DNA from: Roseovarius salincola
GTDB lineage: Bacteria > Pseudomonadota > Alphaproteobacteria > Rhodobacterales > Rhodobacteraceae
Assembly (NCBI RefSeq): GCF_026891095.1
Contig: NZ_JAPTNL010000017.1
Location: 1 to 64,000, forward strand
Direction: 5' to 3'
Length of the DNA: 64,000 bases
Shown here: one piece after another, positions 15,653 through 25,372 of the stretch
How positions within the stretch are numbered: the first letter of the stretch is position 1
How the letters are laid out: each line of letters begins with the position of its first letter
Position numbers and translations under genes: made by a program
Notes under the pieces: model-generated
Database searches by the model: none
What the model saw: only the letters and a program-made list of their open reading frames with translations
What the model was told of the DNA's origin: nothing

Positions 15653-17908
15653 ATGAGCCAGATGCCCAGCAAAGATGAGATCCTTCAGTGGATTTCCGAC
15701 AACCCCACCCTGACCTCGAAGCGCGATATCGCCAAGGCCTTCGGGATCAAGGGCGCGGCGCGAATCGATCTCAAGCGAATCCTGAAGGAGCTTGAGGAAG
15801 AGGGGCATCTGGAGAAGCGAAAGAAGACCTATCGCGATCCCGACAAGCTGCCGCCGGTGAGCGTGTTGCAGGTGTCGGGGCAAACCTCGGATGGCGAATT
15901 GCTGGCCAGGCCGCTGGAATGGCAGGGTGAGGGGGTGGAGCCGATGGTTCTGCTGTTGCCACGCGCCAGCGACCCGGCGCTGGGCGAGGGCGACCGCATC
16001 CTGGCGCGCCTGCAGGAGGTCAAGGGCGAGGATCACCATTACGAGGCGCGGCTGATCCGGCGGATCGGTGCCAATCCGCGCAAGGTGCTGGGGATTTTCC
16101 GCAAGCGCGAGGAGGGCGGGCGGATCGTGCCGATCGACAAGGGCGACGGCAAGGAATGGCATGTGCCCCCCGACGCCACCGGCGGCGCCAAAGATGGCGA
16201 GCTGGTCGAGGCCGAGCAATCCGGCCCCAAGGGCCGCATGGGCCTGCCGCGCGCGCGTATCCTGGACCGGCTGGGCGATCCTTCGGCGCCCAAGGCGGTG
16301 TCGCTGATCGCCATTCACCAGCATGGCATTCCCGACGATTTCCCCGATCCGGTGATTGCCGAGGCCGACAGCATGAAGCCTGCGGGGCTCAAGGGGCGCG
16401 AGGACATGCGCGAGCTGCCGCTGGTCACGATCGACCCCTGGGACGCGCGCGACCATGACGATGCGGTCTGGGCGCATGAGGATGACGATCCGCGCAACGA
16501 GGGTGGCCATGTGATCTGGGTGGCCATTGCCGATGTCGCCCATTACGTCACCCCCGGCAGCGCGCTGGATGGCGAGGCGCGCAAGCGCGGCAACTCCAGC
16601 TATTTCCCCGACCGCGTCGTGCCGATGCTGCCTGACCGGCTTTCGGGCGATCTGTGCAGCCTGCATGAGGGCGTGCCGCGCGCCTGCATCGCCGTGCGCA
16701 TGCAGATCGACGCCCATGGCGAGAAGATCGCCCATCGTTTCGTGCGCGGGTTGATGCGCTCGGCGGCGTCGCTGAATTACCAGCAGGTGCAAGAGGCGAT
16801 GGACGGTGCGCCAGATGATGCCTGCGGCCCGCTGATGGACGAGGTGATCCGCCCGCTCTACGCCGCCTACGCGGCGCTTGAGACGGCGCGCAAGCGGCGC
16901 CAGCCGCTGAACCTGGACCTGCCGGAACGCAAGGTGGTTCTGAGCGACGAGGGCAAGGTGCTGTCGGTCAATTTCACCGAGCGTCTGGATGCCCACAAGC
17001 TGATCGAGGAATTCATGGTGCTGGCCAATGTGGCTGCCGCCGAGACCCTGATCGCCAGGAAATCTCCGCTGTTGTTCCGCGTCCATGAGGAGCCCTCGCC
17101 CGAGAAGCTGGAGACATTGCGCGACGTGGCGGAATCCGCCGGGCTCAAGCTGGCCAAGGGGCAGGTTCTCAAGACCGCGCATCTCAATGCGCTGCTCAAC
17201 GCGGCGCAGGATACGGATCATTCGGAAGTCATCAACATGTCCACCCTGCGCGCCATGACGCAGGCCTATTACGCGCCCAGCAATTTCGGGCATTTCGGGC
17301 TGGCACTTCAGGCTTATGCGCATTTTACCTCGCCGATCCGGCGCTATGCGGACCTGGTGGTGCATCGCGCGCTGATCACCGCGCATGGCTGGGGCGATGA
17401 CGGGCTGAGGCCGGCCGATATCGAACGGCTGGAGGGCACGGCGCAGCATATTTCGGATACGGAACGGCGGTCGATGACCGCCGAGCGCGACACCAATGAC
17501 CGCTATCTTGCCGCGTTCCTGTCCGAGCGCGTGGGCGAGGAATTCACCGGGCGCATCAGCGGCATCGCGAAGTTCGGCGCTTTCGTGCGGCTGGACGAGA
17601 CCGGGGCGGACGGGTTGATCCCGGTGCGCAGCCTGGGGCGCGAGTTCTTCCATTTCGACCGCGACGCAGGCACATTGATGGGCTCGGATACGGGTCTGAC
17701 CATCGCGCTGGGCCAACGGGTCACCGTGAAGATTTCCGAGGTGGTGCCGGTCAGTGGCGGCATCGCGCTGGAACTGGTCAGCATCGAGGGCGAGAGCGTG
17801 GCGCGCGGTCCCGCGCGCGGGCGCGGCAAGCCGCCCCGGCGCAAGCAGGTCAAGGCCAAGCGCAAGGCCGACAAGATCAAGCGCAAGGTGAAGCGCAGCC
17901 GGAGCTGA
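15653..17908 (+). CDS. rnr: Ribonuclease R
   Basis: 751 residues, as expected for RNase R, the 3'-to-5' exoribonuclease that degrades structured RNA. An N-terminal winged helix (KDEILQWISDNPTLTSKRDI) is followed by cold-shock domains, the RNB catalytic domain (TIDPWDARDHDDAVW with metal-binding Asp residues, then VIWVAIADVAHYV and YFPDRVVPMLPDRLS), a C-terminal S1 domain (about 625-705, GRISGIAKFGAFVRLDETGA) and a lysine-rich tail of about 30 residues. The start at 15653 is the one giving MSQMPSKDEI. Confidence 0.96.
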   Translation: MSQMPSKDEILQWISDNPTLTSKRDIAKAFGIKGAARIDLKRILKELEEEGHLEKRKKTYRDPDKLPPVSVLQVSGQTSDGELLARPLEWQGEGVEPMVLLLPRASDPALGEGDRILARLQEVKGEDHHYEARLIRRIGANPRKVLGIFRKREEGGRIVPIDKGDGKEWHVPPDATGGAKDGELVEAEQSGPKGRMGLPRARILDRLGDPSAPKAVSLIAIHQHGIPDDFPDPVIAEADSMKPAGLKGREDMRELPLVTIDPWDARDHDDAVWAHEDDDPRNEGGHVIWVAIADVAHYVTPGSALDGEARKRGNSSYFPDRVVPMLPDRLSGDLCSLHEGVPRACIAVRMQIDAHGEKIAHRFVRGLMRSAASLNYQQVQEAMDGAPDDACGPLMDEVIRPLYAAYAALETARKRRQPLNLDLPERKVVLSDEGKVLSVNFTERLDAHKLIEEFMVLANVAAAETLIARKSPLLFRVHEEPSPEKLETLRDVAESAGLKLAKGQVLKTAHLNALLNAAQDTDHSEVINMSTLRAMTQAYYAPSNFGHFGLALQAYAHFTSPIRRYADLVVHRALITAHGWGDDGLRPADIERLEGTAQHISDTERRSMTAERDTNDRYLAAFLSERVGEEFTGRISGIAKFGAFVRLDETGADGLIPVRSLGREFFHFDRDAGTLMGSDTGLTIALGQRVTVKISEVVPVSGGIALELVSIEGESVARGPARGRGKPPRRKQVKAKRKADKIKRKVKRSRS

Positions 17909-18038
17909 GCCGCAACCGGCAGCTGCAGGCGGAGATCGGCGAATCCTTGCGGCGGTCGTGCAAGCTTCTTTCGATTCAGCCGCAATCGCGCTATCATCCC
18001 TGAAAATAATGACCGGGCAACAAACACGGGGTCGAGCA

Positions 18039-19409
18039 ATGCGTATCCATGTCCTAGTGGCCGCTTTGGCGGGTGCCGTGATCGGCCTGCCTGCCAGTGC
18101 GTCACCGCTTGAAACCTCACTCAGACCGCAACCGCGACCGGTGGCGGACGTCGGGCTGGTGGCCGTCAGGGCCACCGCCGCCAATGCCGCCGCCGCGCCC
18201 GATGTCCTGGCGCGCAGCCTGCGGCCCGTGCTGCGGCCCGACGACGTGTCATCAGGGGAAAAGGTGGTGCAGGTAGCCGCATCCAACAGCGGGTTTGACC
18301 GCTGGGTCCGGGGCTTTCGCGGCAGGGCGCTGGCGCAGGGGATCAGCCCACAGGTCTTCGAAGCGGCCTTTCGGGGCGCGCGATACGACAGCGGGGTGAT
18401 CGAGAAGGATCGCAACCAGTCCGAATTCACCCGCCAGATCTGGGATTACCTTGATAGCGCGGCCAGCCCGGTGCGGGTCAGCAACGGAAAGGCGGCATTG
18501 CGCCGTCATGGCCGGACACTGGACCGGATCGAGCGCCATTACGGCGTCGAGAAAGAAGTCGTGACTGCGGTCTGGGGGCTGGAAAGCGCCTATGGCGAGC
18601 GGCGCGGGGACATTCCGCTGATCGATGCGCTGGCGACCCTCTCGTTCGACGGGCGGCGCGGATCGTTCTTCGAGCAGCAACTGATCGCGGCGCTCAAGAT
18701 CATCCAGTCGGGCGATGTCACGCCGCGCGACATGAAAGGATCATGGGCCGGGGCGATGGGACATACGCAGTTCATTCCCACCTCCTACCTGGCCTATGCG
18801 GTGGATTTCACCGGCGACGGCAAGCGCGATATCTGGTCGGATGATCCCACCGACGCGCTGGCCTCGACGGCGGCCTATCTCAAGCGGTTCGGCTGGACCA
18901 AGGGGCAGCCCTGGGGCGTCGAAGTGCGCCTGCCGCGCGGGTTTCCCCATGCGCTGGCGCGGCGCGACAATCGCAAGATGCCGTCGCAATGGGCGGCGGA
19001 GGGCGTGCGCGACATGAACGGCAAGCCGGTGCCCGATTACGGGCGCGCTTCGATCCTGTTGCCGGCAGGGGCCGAGGGCGCGGCCTTCATGATCTTCGAC
19101 AATTTCGCGGTGATCGAGCGTTACAACAAGGCGGATGCCTATGTAATCGGCGTGGGGCATCTTTCGGACCGGCTGCGCGGCGGGCCCGAGATACAGGCCA
19201 GTTGGCCGCGCGGTTACAAGCCGCTGTCCTTCAAGGAAAAACAAGAGATGCAGCGGCGTCTGGTGCGGGCCGGATTCGCGCTTGAAAAGATCGATGGGAT
19301 CATCGGGCCGAACACGATCGACGCGATCAGGGGATTTCAGAACTCGATCGGCGTCACGCCGGACGGCTACCCGTCGCAGGCGCTGCTGGCGCAGCTGCGC
19401 AAACGCTGA
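18039..19409 (+). CDS. MltB-type lytic murein transglycosylase with peptidoglycan-binding domain
   Basis: 456 residues: a signal peptide (1 to about 23, MRIHVLVAALAGAVIGLPASAS), a linker, an SLT_2/MltB catalytic domain (about 90-380) and a C-terminal peptidoglycan-binding domain (about 395-455, FALEKIDGIIGPNTIDAI). The catalytic Glu lies in AVWGLESAYG and the substrate-site GAMGHTQFIPTSY is intact. It cleaves the glycan strands of peptidoglycan, forming anhydro-muropeptides in the periplasm. There is no lipobox, so it is probably soluble. A TATCAT -10 lies near 17993, with only a weak -35. Confidence 0.93.
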   Translation: MRIHVLVAALAGAVIGLPASASPLETSLRPQPRPVADVGLVAVRATAANAAAAPDVLARSLRPVLRPDDVSSGEKVVQVAASNSGFDRWVRGFRGRALAQGISPQVFEAAFRGARYDSGVIEKDRNQSEFTRQIWDYLDSAASPVRVSNGKAALRRHGRTLDRIERHYGVEKEVVTAVWGLESAYGERRGDIPLIDALATLSFDGRRGSFFEQQLIAALKIIQSGDVTPRDMKGSWAGAMGHTQFIPTSYLAYAVDFTGDGKRDIWSDDPTDALASTAAYLKRFGWTKGQPWGVEVRLPRGFPHALARRDNRKMPSQWAAEGVRDMNGKPVPDYGRASILLPAGAEGAAFMIFDNFAVIERYNKADAYVIGVGHLSDRLRGGPEIQASWPRGYKPLSFKEKQEMQRRLVRAGFALEKIDGIIGPNTIDAIRGFQNSIGVTPDGYPSQALLAQLRKR

Positions 19410-19464
19410 AACGCATTTTCGAAACCTGCTCGACATTCCGTTGGGCGGGGACTTAAATGCGCCC

Positions 19465-20367
19465 ATGGAGACATATTCGGCCCGCCCCGGTTGGGGTATT
19501 TTCTGGATGGTCGTGACCGGCATGTGTTTTGTCTCGGTCACGGCTCTCGTCAAACTTCTCGGCACCCGAATCCCCGCCGCTGAGGCGGCTTTTTTGCGCT
19601 ATCTGCTGGGGCTGGTGTTCCTGGTGCCGTTCATCGTGCAATTGTGCCGGACCCGCTTCGACCGGCGCACATGGGCGCTGTTCGCATGGCGCGGGGCCGC
19701 GCATTCGGTGGCGGTGGTGCTGTGGTTCTTCGCCATGGCGCGCATTCCCATCGCCGATGTCACGGCGATGAACTATCTGGCGCCGGTCTATGTGACTTTG
19801 GGTGCGGCGCTGTTCCTGGGCGAGACGCTGGCGCTGCGCCGTTTGGTGGCGGTGGTTGCGGCCCTCCTGGGGGCGCTGATTATCCTGCGGCCGGGTTTTC
19901 GCGAGGTCGGCGCGGGGCATATCGCCATGCTGGTGGCGGCGGTGTTCTTTGGCGCGTCCTACCTTCTGGCCAAACGGGCCTCGGCGATGACGAGCCCCGG
20001 TATCGTGGTGGCGATGCTGTCGCTGTCGGTGACATTGGGGCTGGCGCCGCTGGCGGCGCAGTCCTGGGTCACGCCGACGCTTTATGAACTGGCGATCCTG
20101 CTGGCGGTGGCGCTGGTCGCCACGGCGGCGCATTATGCGATGACGCTGGCGTTTCGCGCGGCCCCCCTTGCGGTGACGCAGCCGGTCACCTTTCTGCAAC
20201 TGGTCTGGGCGGTGCTGCTGGGGGCGGTGTTCTTTGACGAGGGGGTGGATATCTTCGTGGTGCTGGGCGGCATGGTGATCGTCGGGGCGATCAGCTTCAT
20301 CAGCTGGCGCGAAGCGGTGGTGCGCCGCCGCGCGGTGACCCCGCCGGTTTCGGCCACGAAGTTCTGA
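19465..20367 (+). CDS. EamA/DMT-family inner-membrane transporter
   Basis: 300 residues with about ten hydrophobic helices in two repeated halves of five, the EamA (drug/metabolite transporter) pattern. Segments such as AAEAAFLRYLLGLVFLVPF and VTAMNYLAPVYVTLGAALFLGE are characteristic of the RhaT/S-adenosylmethionine-transporter-like group. The substrate cannot be deduced. The start at ATG 19465 gives METYSARPGWG; the frame is open further upstream but without a better signal. It converges with choV at 25 bases. Confidence 0.88.
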   Translation: METYSARPGWGIFWMVVTGMCFVSVTALVKLLGTRIPAAEAAFLRYLLGLVFLVPFIVQLCRTRFDRRTWALFAWRGAAHSVAVVLWFFAMARIPIADVTAMNYLAPVYVTLGAALFLGETLALRRLVAVVAALLGALIILRPGFREVGAGHIAMLVAAVFFGASYLLAKRASAMTSPGIVVAMLSLSVTLGLAPLAAQSWVTPTLYELAILLAVALVATAAHYAMTLAFRAAPLAVTQPVTFLQLVWAVLLGAVFFDEGVDIFVVLGGMVIVGAISFISWREAVVRRRAVTPPVSATKF

Positions 20368-20392
20368 AGTCTCACATGTGCCCGCGCCGCCC

Positions 20393-21415
20393 TCAGCAGC
20401 GCGGGTCGAGGATTTTCGCCAGAATCCGGTTGCGGGTGATCTGTCCGAGCAGCTTGCCGTCCTCGACCACGCCGACCGGGGTGTCATGGCCCTGGCTGGC
20501 CTCCATCACCTCGCGGATGGTGGCATCCGGGCCGACCGTGCGGTCCGGTGTGCCCTGGGCGGGTTCCACGATATCGCGCGCGCAAAGCACCCCGAGAGGG
20601 TTCATATGTGCGACGAATTCGGCGACGTAATCGGTGGCCGGGTTGGTGAAGATGTCCTGCGGGGTGCCGCATTGCACGATGCGCCCGCCTTCCATGATGG
20701 CGATCCGGTCGCCCAGCTTGAAGGCCTCGTCCAGATCGTGGCTGACGAAGATGATCGTACGGTTGAGGGTTTTCTGAAGGTCCAGAAGCGCATCCTGAAG
20801 ATGCGTGCGGATCAGCGGATCGAGCGCCGAAAAGGGCTCGTCCATCAGCAGGATAGGGGCCTCGGTGGCAAAGGCGCGGGCCAGCCCGACGCGCTGTTGC
20901 ATCCCGCCCGACAGCTCGCCGACCAGCGCGTCGGCGCGGTCCGACAGGCCGACAAGGTCGAGTTGGCGATCAACGCGTTCGGTGCGCTCGGCGCGGCCCA
21001 TCCCGTCAAGTTCCAGCCCCAGCCCGACATTGGCGCGCACGCTGCGCCAGGGCAGCAGACCGAATTGCTGGAACACCATCGCGATCTTCTTGCGCCGCAG
21101 GTGGCGCAGGGTTGCGGCATTGGCATGGGTGGCTGACACCATGCTTTCGCCGTCATCGATGCGCACCTCGCCGCGGATCACGGGGTTGAGCCCGTTGACC
21201 GCGCGCAACAGCGTGGACTTGCCCGAGCCCGACAGGCCCATCAGCACCAGGATTTCGCCATGTTCGACGGTGAGCGAGCAGTCATGCACGCCCAGGACCT
21301 GGCCGGTGCGGGTCTGGATCTCGGCCCGCTCAAGCCCCTCGTCCATCAGCGGCAGGGCCTGTTTGGGGGCATCGCCGAAGACGATGGAGACATTGTCGAA
21401 TTCAACCGCGCTCAT
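20393..21415 (-). CDS. choV: Choline ABC transporter, ATP-binding subunit
   Basis: 340 residues. Walker A GLSGSGKST (about 60), signature LSGGMQQRVGLARA, Walker B ILLMDEPFSALDP and the H-loop VSHDLDEAF are intact. The C-terminal extension (about 265-340) has a CBS-like unit, as in the OpuA/ProV glycine-betaine/choline importers. It powers the ChoXWV importer for choline. ATG 21415 overlaps the choW stop by four bases (ATGA), and it is the last gene of choXWV. The nearby bet genes support a choline rather than proline substrate. Confidence 0.93.
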   Translation of the reverse strand: MSAVEFDNVSIVFGDAPKQALPLMDEGLERAEIQTRTGQVLGVHDCSLTVEHGEILVLMGLSGSGKSTLLRAVNGLNPVIRGEVRIDDGESMVSATHANAATLRHLRRKKIAMVFQQFGLLPWRSVRANVGLGLELDGMGRAERTERVDRQLDLVGLSDRADALVGELSGGMQQRVGLARAFATEAPILLMDEPFSALDPLIRTHLQDALLDLQKTLNRTIIFVSHDLDEAFKLGDRIAIMEGGRIVQCGTPQDIFTNPATDYVAEFVAHMNPLGVLCARDIVEPAQGTPDRTVGPDATIREVMEASQGHDTPVGVVEDGKLLGQITRNRILAKILDPRC

Positions 21416-22449
21416 TTCCGGTCCACCCTCAGCAGGCGGTCAAGGATGATCGCGACGATCACGATCACCAGCCCGCTTTCGAATCCCTTGGCCGTATCGA
21501 CCGTGTTGAGGGCGCGCACCACCGGCACGCCCAGCCCGTCGGCGCCCACCAGCGCCGCGATCACCACCATCGAGAGCGACAGCATGATCGTCTGGTTGAG
21601 GCCGGTCATGATCTGGGGCAGGGCCGATGGCAGTTCGACCTTCCAGAGTTTCTGGCGGGGCGTGGCGCCAAAGGCGTCGGCGGCCTCGAGCAGCGCCTGG
21701 GGTGTCGAGACGATGCCGAGCTGCGTCAGGCGGATCGGGGCCGGAATGACGAAGATCACCGTCGCCACCAGCCCCGGCACCATGCCGATCCCGAAGAACA
21801 CGATCGCCGGGATCAGGTAGACGAAGGTGGGCAGCGTCTGCATGAGGTCGAGCACCGGGCGCATCCAGGCATAGAGCCGCGGGCGATGCGCGGCGGCGAT
21901 GCCGACCGGCACGCCGATGGCCATGCAGACCACGCAGGCCGACAGCACGAGGCTCAGGCTTTCGGCGGTTTCTTCCCAATAGCCCTGGTCGAGAATGAAC
22001 AGGAAGCCGACCGCGACCAGCGCCGCAATGCCCAGCCTGCGGTGCAGCGCATAGGCCAGCGCCGTCACCAGCGCGACGATCACGAAAGGATGGGTGGTCT
22101 CGTTCCAGGCGGTGAAATAGGGCTCAAAGCCACGCCCCGGCAACCAGTTCACGCCCGGCGGGCGCATCATCAGCGCCAAGAGCAGGTCGATGAAGGCTTC
22201 GGTCCAGTCCGAGAACCCGTCAAGAAAGGTATCCGCGCCGTCGCGGACATAGTCGAAACCGCGGCTGGCGGTCTGGCCGACGGGCAGTTTCTCGTCGCTA
22301 TAGCCCAAAAGCCGCGCGGGCAGCCAGGTGACGAAGAACCACAGCGCCGGGCCAAGCCACAGCACGAAATCCACAAGCGCCGTCAGGCACCACAGGATTG
22401 CGGCGCCGATGGCCAGCACCGCATCGAAAAGACCTTGGAGAAATGACAT
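21412..22449 (-). CDS. choW: Choline ABC transporter, permease subunit
   Basis: 345 residues with at least seven hydrophobic segments and the ABC permease cytoplasmic loop (EAADAFGATPRQKLWKVELP) that contacts the ATPase. The long N-terminal region with extra membrane segments is typical of the ProW/OpuAB/ChoW group. ATG 22449 gives MSFLQGLFDA; the frame is open to 22488 (MPLPPPPGATVSV) but without a better ribosome site. It is translated just before choV with an ATGA overlap and 79 bases after choX. Confidence 0.92.
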   Translation of the reverse strand: MSFLQGLFDAVLAIGAAILWCLTALVDFVLWLGPALWFFVTWLPARLLGYSDEKLPVGQTASRGFDYVRDGADTFLDGFSDWTEAFIDLLLALMMRPPGVNWLPGRGFEPYFTAWNETTHPFVIVALVTALAYALHRRLGIAALVAVGFLFILDQGYWEETAESLSLVLSACVVCMAIGVPVGIAAAHRPRLYAWMRPVLDLMQTLPTFVYLIPAIVFFGIGMVPGLVATVIFVIPAPIRLTQLGIVSTPQALLEAADAFGATPRQKLWKVELPSALPQIMTGLNQTIMLSLSMVVIAALVGADGLGVPVVRALNTVDTAKGFESGLVIVIVAIILDRLLRVDRK

Positions 22450-22527
22450 CACGGACACCGTCGCGCCGGGCGGTGGCGGCAGTGGCACATCAAGCGCGCC
22501 GCCGTCGCCTCCGCCCTGGCTTGCGCC

Positions 22528-23460
22528 TCAGAGCCCGAGCGCGGATTTGACCGCCTCGGCCGCGTCGCCACCGTCACGGGTGGTCACGCCATCGAGCCAG
22601 TTCATCACCACGTCGGGGTTCTTGGCCATCCATGCGCGCGCGGCATCGTCGGGCTCCTGCCCGTCATCGAGGATCGCGCCCATGATCTGGTTCTCCATCG
22701 CCAGGGTGAATTCGAGATTGTTGAGGAAGGTGCCGAGGTTGGGGCAGCTTTCGGCAAAGCCCGCGCTGGTGTTGGTATGCACCGTCGCGCCGCCCAGGTT
22801 GGGGCCGAACCAGTCGTCGCCGCCCTCAAGATAGGTGAGGTCGTGATTGGCGTTCATCGGGTGCGGTTCCCAGCCGAGGAATACGATCGGCTCGTCGCGC
22901 TTGGAGGCGCGCCCGACCTGTGCGAGCATCCCGGCTTCCGAACTTTCGACCACTTCGAAATCCGCATCGCCAAGGCCGAAGGCGTTATCCGCGATCATGT
23001 CCATGATCAGGCGGTTGCCATCGTTGCCCGGCTCGATCCCGTAGATCTTGCCGTCCAGCGCTTCGGCATGGTCGGCGATGTCGGCGAAATCGCCGATCCC
23101 CAGACCGGCCCCGGCGGCATTGGTGGCCAGCGTGTATTTTGCGCCCTCAAGATTGACGCGCAGCGACTCGACGCTGCCATCCTCGCGATAGGGGGCGATA
23201 TCGGCCTCCATCGTGGGCATCCAGTTGCCCAGGAACACATCCACATCGCCGTTGGAAAGCGACGTGTAGGTCACGGGTACCGACAGCACCTTGATGTCGG
23301 TGTCATAGCCAAGCGCCTCGAGCACGGTTGTCGTGGCGGCGGTGGTGGCGGTGATGTCGGTCCAGCCCACATCCGAGAACACGACAGTGTCGCAATCGGC
23401 AAGGGCGGGCGCGGCCGCGGCGCTCAGCGCGGCGGCGGTCAGGGTCATCTTGAGTTTCAT
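22528..23460 (-). CDS. choX: Choline ABC transporter, periplasmic binding protein
   Basis: 310 residues: a signal peptide (MKLKMTLTAAALSAAAAPALA, cut after about 21) and an OpuAC-type binding protein. Aromatic residues typical of quaternary-ammonium pockets appear in SDVGWTDITATTA, FLGNWMPTME, VFLGWEPHPMN and GGDDWFGPNLGG. It captures choline (possibly also betaine) in the periplasm and delivers it to ChoW. ATG 23460 follows GGGGAGA. A strong hairpin separates it from the upstream peptide-type binding-protein gene, so it may also be transcribed separately. Confidence 0.93.
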   Translation of the reverse strand: MKLKMTLTAAALSAAAAPALADCDTVVFSDVGWTDITATTAATTTVLEALGYDTDIKVLSVPVTYTSLSNGDVDVFLGNWMPTMEADIAPYREDGSVESLRVNLEGAKYTLATNAAGAGLGIGDFADIADHAEALDGKIYGIEPGNDGNRLIMDMIADNAFGLGDADFEVVESSEAGMLAQVGRASKRDEPIVFLGWEPHPMNANHDLTYLEGGDDWFGPNLGGATVHTNTSAGFAESCPNLGTFLNNLEFTLAMENQIMGAILDDGQEPDDAARAWMAKNPDVVMNWLDGVTTRDGGDAAEAVKSALGL

Positions 23461-23505
23461 TGGATATCTCCCCATTTCAGGTCGTTTCATACTCGGCGAA
23501 AGCCA

Positions 23506-23535
23506 GCGCCGGTGCGATCATGTCCGCACCGGCGC
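23506..23535 (-). terminator. Strong hairpin between the binding-protein gene and choX
   Basis: GCGCCGGTGCG and CGCACCGGCGC form a perfect 11-base stem with an 8-base loop. It lies 46 bases after the stop of the minus-strand binding protein and 46 bases before the choX start. No T-tract follows on the minus strand, so it is better seen as a partial terminator or mRNA-stabilising hairpin. Confidence 0.5.
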
Positions 23536-23580
23536 CGGGTGTTCACGTCAGGCGGGTTTCATGCGAAACCCCGTGGCGGC

Positions 23581-25134
23581 TCAGGCGAACCACCAGCGCT
23601 CCATCCAGCGCTCGCCGTCCATCTCCCAGTTCGACGCCAGATCGCCATGGGTGACCTCGTCGGACTTCGCCGACACATAATTGGCGAACATCGGAATGAT
23701 CACGCCGCCCTGGTTGCCGACAAGATCCTGCATTTCGTAATACATCTCGCGGCGCTTGTCCTCGTCGAGTTCGGCGCGGGCCTTGACCAGCAGCTCCTCG
23801 AAACGGTCGTTGCACCAGAAGCTGTCATTCCAGGACGCGCCGCACTGATAGGCGGTGGCGAACATCTGGTCTTCGACGGGGCGTCCGCCCCAATAGACCG
23901 CGGTGAAGGGCTCCTTCATCCAGACATCCGACCAGTAGCCATCCTTGGGCGCGCGGTTGACGTTGAGGTCGATCCCGGCTTCCTTGGCAGAGTTCTGGAA
24001 CAGAACGCCGGCGTCCACCGCGCCCGAGAAGGCCGCGTCCGAGGTATGCAGCGTCACCGACAGGCTGTCGAGACCGGCTTCCTTGAGATACCATTTGGCC
24101 TTGTCCGGGTCATAGGTCTTCTGCTCCATTTCGCCGTTATGGAAGCGCTGCCCCTCGCCGATCGGATGGTCGTTGCCGACCGAACCGTAACCGAACAGGA
24201 TCTTCTCGACCAATTCCTCGCGGTTGATCGCGTATTTCAGGGCCTGGCGGACGTTGTTGTCGGTAAAGGGGTCCTGGTTCGTGGACATCGCGAAGGTGTA
24301 ATGCTGCGTGCCCGCCACGGATTCGATTTCGATTCCGGGCCTGCGGCCCAGAAGCCCCGCGGCCTTGAGATCGACGCGGTCGATCGCGTGAACGTCGCCC
24401 GAAACCAGCGCCGTGGTGCGGGCGTTCTGATCGACGATCGACAGCAGTTCGCAGCTGTCGAACCAGGCCACGTCATCGCGCCAGTGGTTCGGGTTGCGCT
24501 CGAAGGACGAGATCACTCCGGGCTGGAAATCCTTGAGCAGGTAGCTACCGCAGCCATTGCCTGATTTCCAGTCGATCCCGTCATCCGAAGCGGGGCAGAT
24601 CACGAGGTGATAGTCGCTGAGGATGAAGGGGAAGTCGGCGTTGCCGCCCGACAGCTTGAAGACGACGGTGTCGCCGCCCTCGATCGAGATGTCCTCGATC
24701 GGCGCCACGATCGGGCCTGCGGCGGATGTGGAATCCTCGCCCCGGTGATGGTTGATCGAGGCGACCACATCTTCGGCCGTGACGCTTTTGCCGTCGTGGA
24801 AAGTGACCCCCTGGCGCAGCTTGAAACGCCATTCGCTGGCATCCTCGGACGCTTCCCAGCTTTCAGCGACCTCGGGCACGAGCGAGCCGTCGGTGGCGAC
24901 CTCGGTCAGGCGGCCATGCACGGCGAAACCTAGCGCCAGCATGTAGCCGTTTTCCCATTGGCCGGGATCCAGCGTGTCGGTGGTCTGGCCGTGGCCCTTG
25001 GCGACGCGCATGTGCCCGCCGCGTTTGGGCGCGGCCCAGGCCCCGCCCATGGGCAGCGTCGCGGCGATCGCGCCGGCTGCCGTGGTCTTCAAAAATCCGC
25101 GGCGATCAAGCATTCCGCCTTTGATGAGTGACAT
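23581..25134 (-). CDS. Family 5 (peptide/nickel-type) ABC transporter substrate-binding protein
   Basis: 517 residues with a twin-arginine-like signal (DRRGFLKTTAAGAIAATLP) and a DppA/OppA-type binding domain: PGQWENGYMLALGF, VPEVAESWEASEDASEWRFK, GVTFHDGKSVTAEDVVAS and TNQDPFTDNNVRQALKYAIN. It should bind a peptide or other bulky solute in the periplasm. No matching permease or ATPase genes are nearby: the adjoining transporter is choXWV, from another family. Its place between choXWV and the bet genes suggests an osmoprotectant-related ligand, which is inference. ATG 25134 follows GGGAG. Confidence 0.9.
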   Translation of the reverse strand: MSLIKGGMLDRRGFLKTTAAGAIAATLPMGGAWAAPKRGGHMRVAKGHGQTTDTLDPGQWENGYMLALGFAVHGRLTEVATDGSLVPEVAESWEASEDASEWRFKLRQGVTFHDGKSVTAEDVVASINHHRGEDSTSAAGPIVAPIEDISIEGGDTVVFKLSGGNADFPFILSDYHLVICPASDDGIDWKSGNGCGSYLLKDFQPGVISSFERNPNHWRDDVAWFDSCELLSIVDQNARTTALVSGDVHAIDRVDLKAAGLLGRRPGIEIESVAGTQHYTFAMSTNQDPFTDNNVRQALKYAINREELVEKILFGYGSVGNDHPIGEGQRFHNGEMEQKTYDPDKAKWYLKEAGLDSLSVTLHTSDAAFSGAVDAGVLFQNSAKEAGIDLNVNRAPKDGYWSDVWMKEPFTAVYWGGRPVEDQMFATAYQCGASWNDSFWCNDRFEELLVKARAELDEDKRREMYYEMQDLVGNQGGVIIPMFANYVSAKSDEVTHGDLASNWEMDGERWMERWWFA

Positions 25135-25372
25135 TGTGGTTTTCTCCCTGTGTCGTTTCGATCTGTGTTTCCCGGCAGGTCCTGCGCCGCGCCAGCTGTG
25201 CAACGCGCGCCCGGCCTGACCGTAACGAGATGCCATTGCCCGCCCGCGCCATGCACGGTTCCGGAAGCGACATTTCCCATACGTTTCCGACGTTAATATG
25301 TCGGCGTCATGAAGCGCAACGTGATTGTTGGATGTTTCGGGCCTTGGGGAATTTCCTTCGTGTTTTTTATTG

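Noticed and set aside
15557..18430. 957-codon minus-strand frame opposite rnr and the lytic transglycosylase
   Set aside because: It spans two real genes and an intergenic repeat, has no ribosome site and a histidine/arginine-rich product typical of antisense frames.
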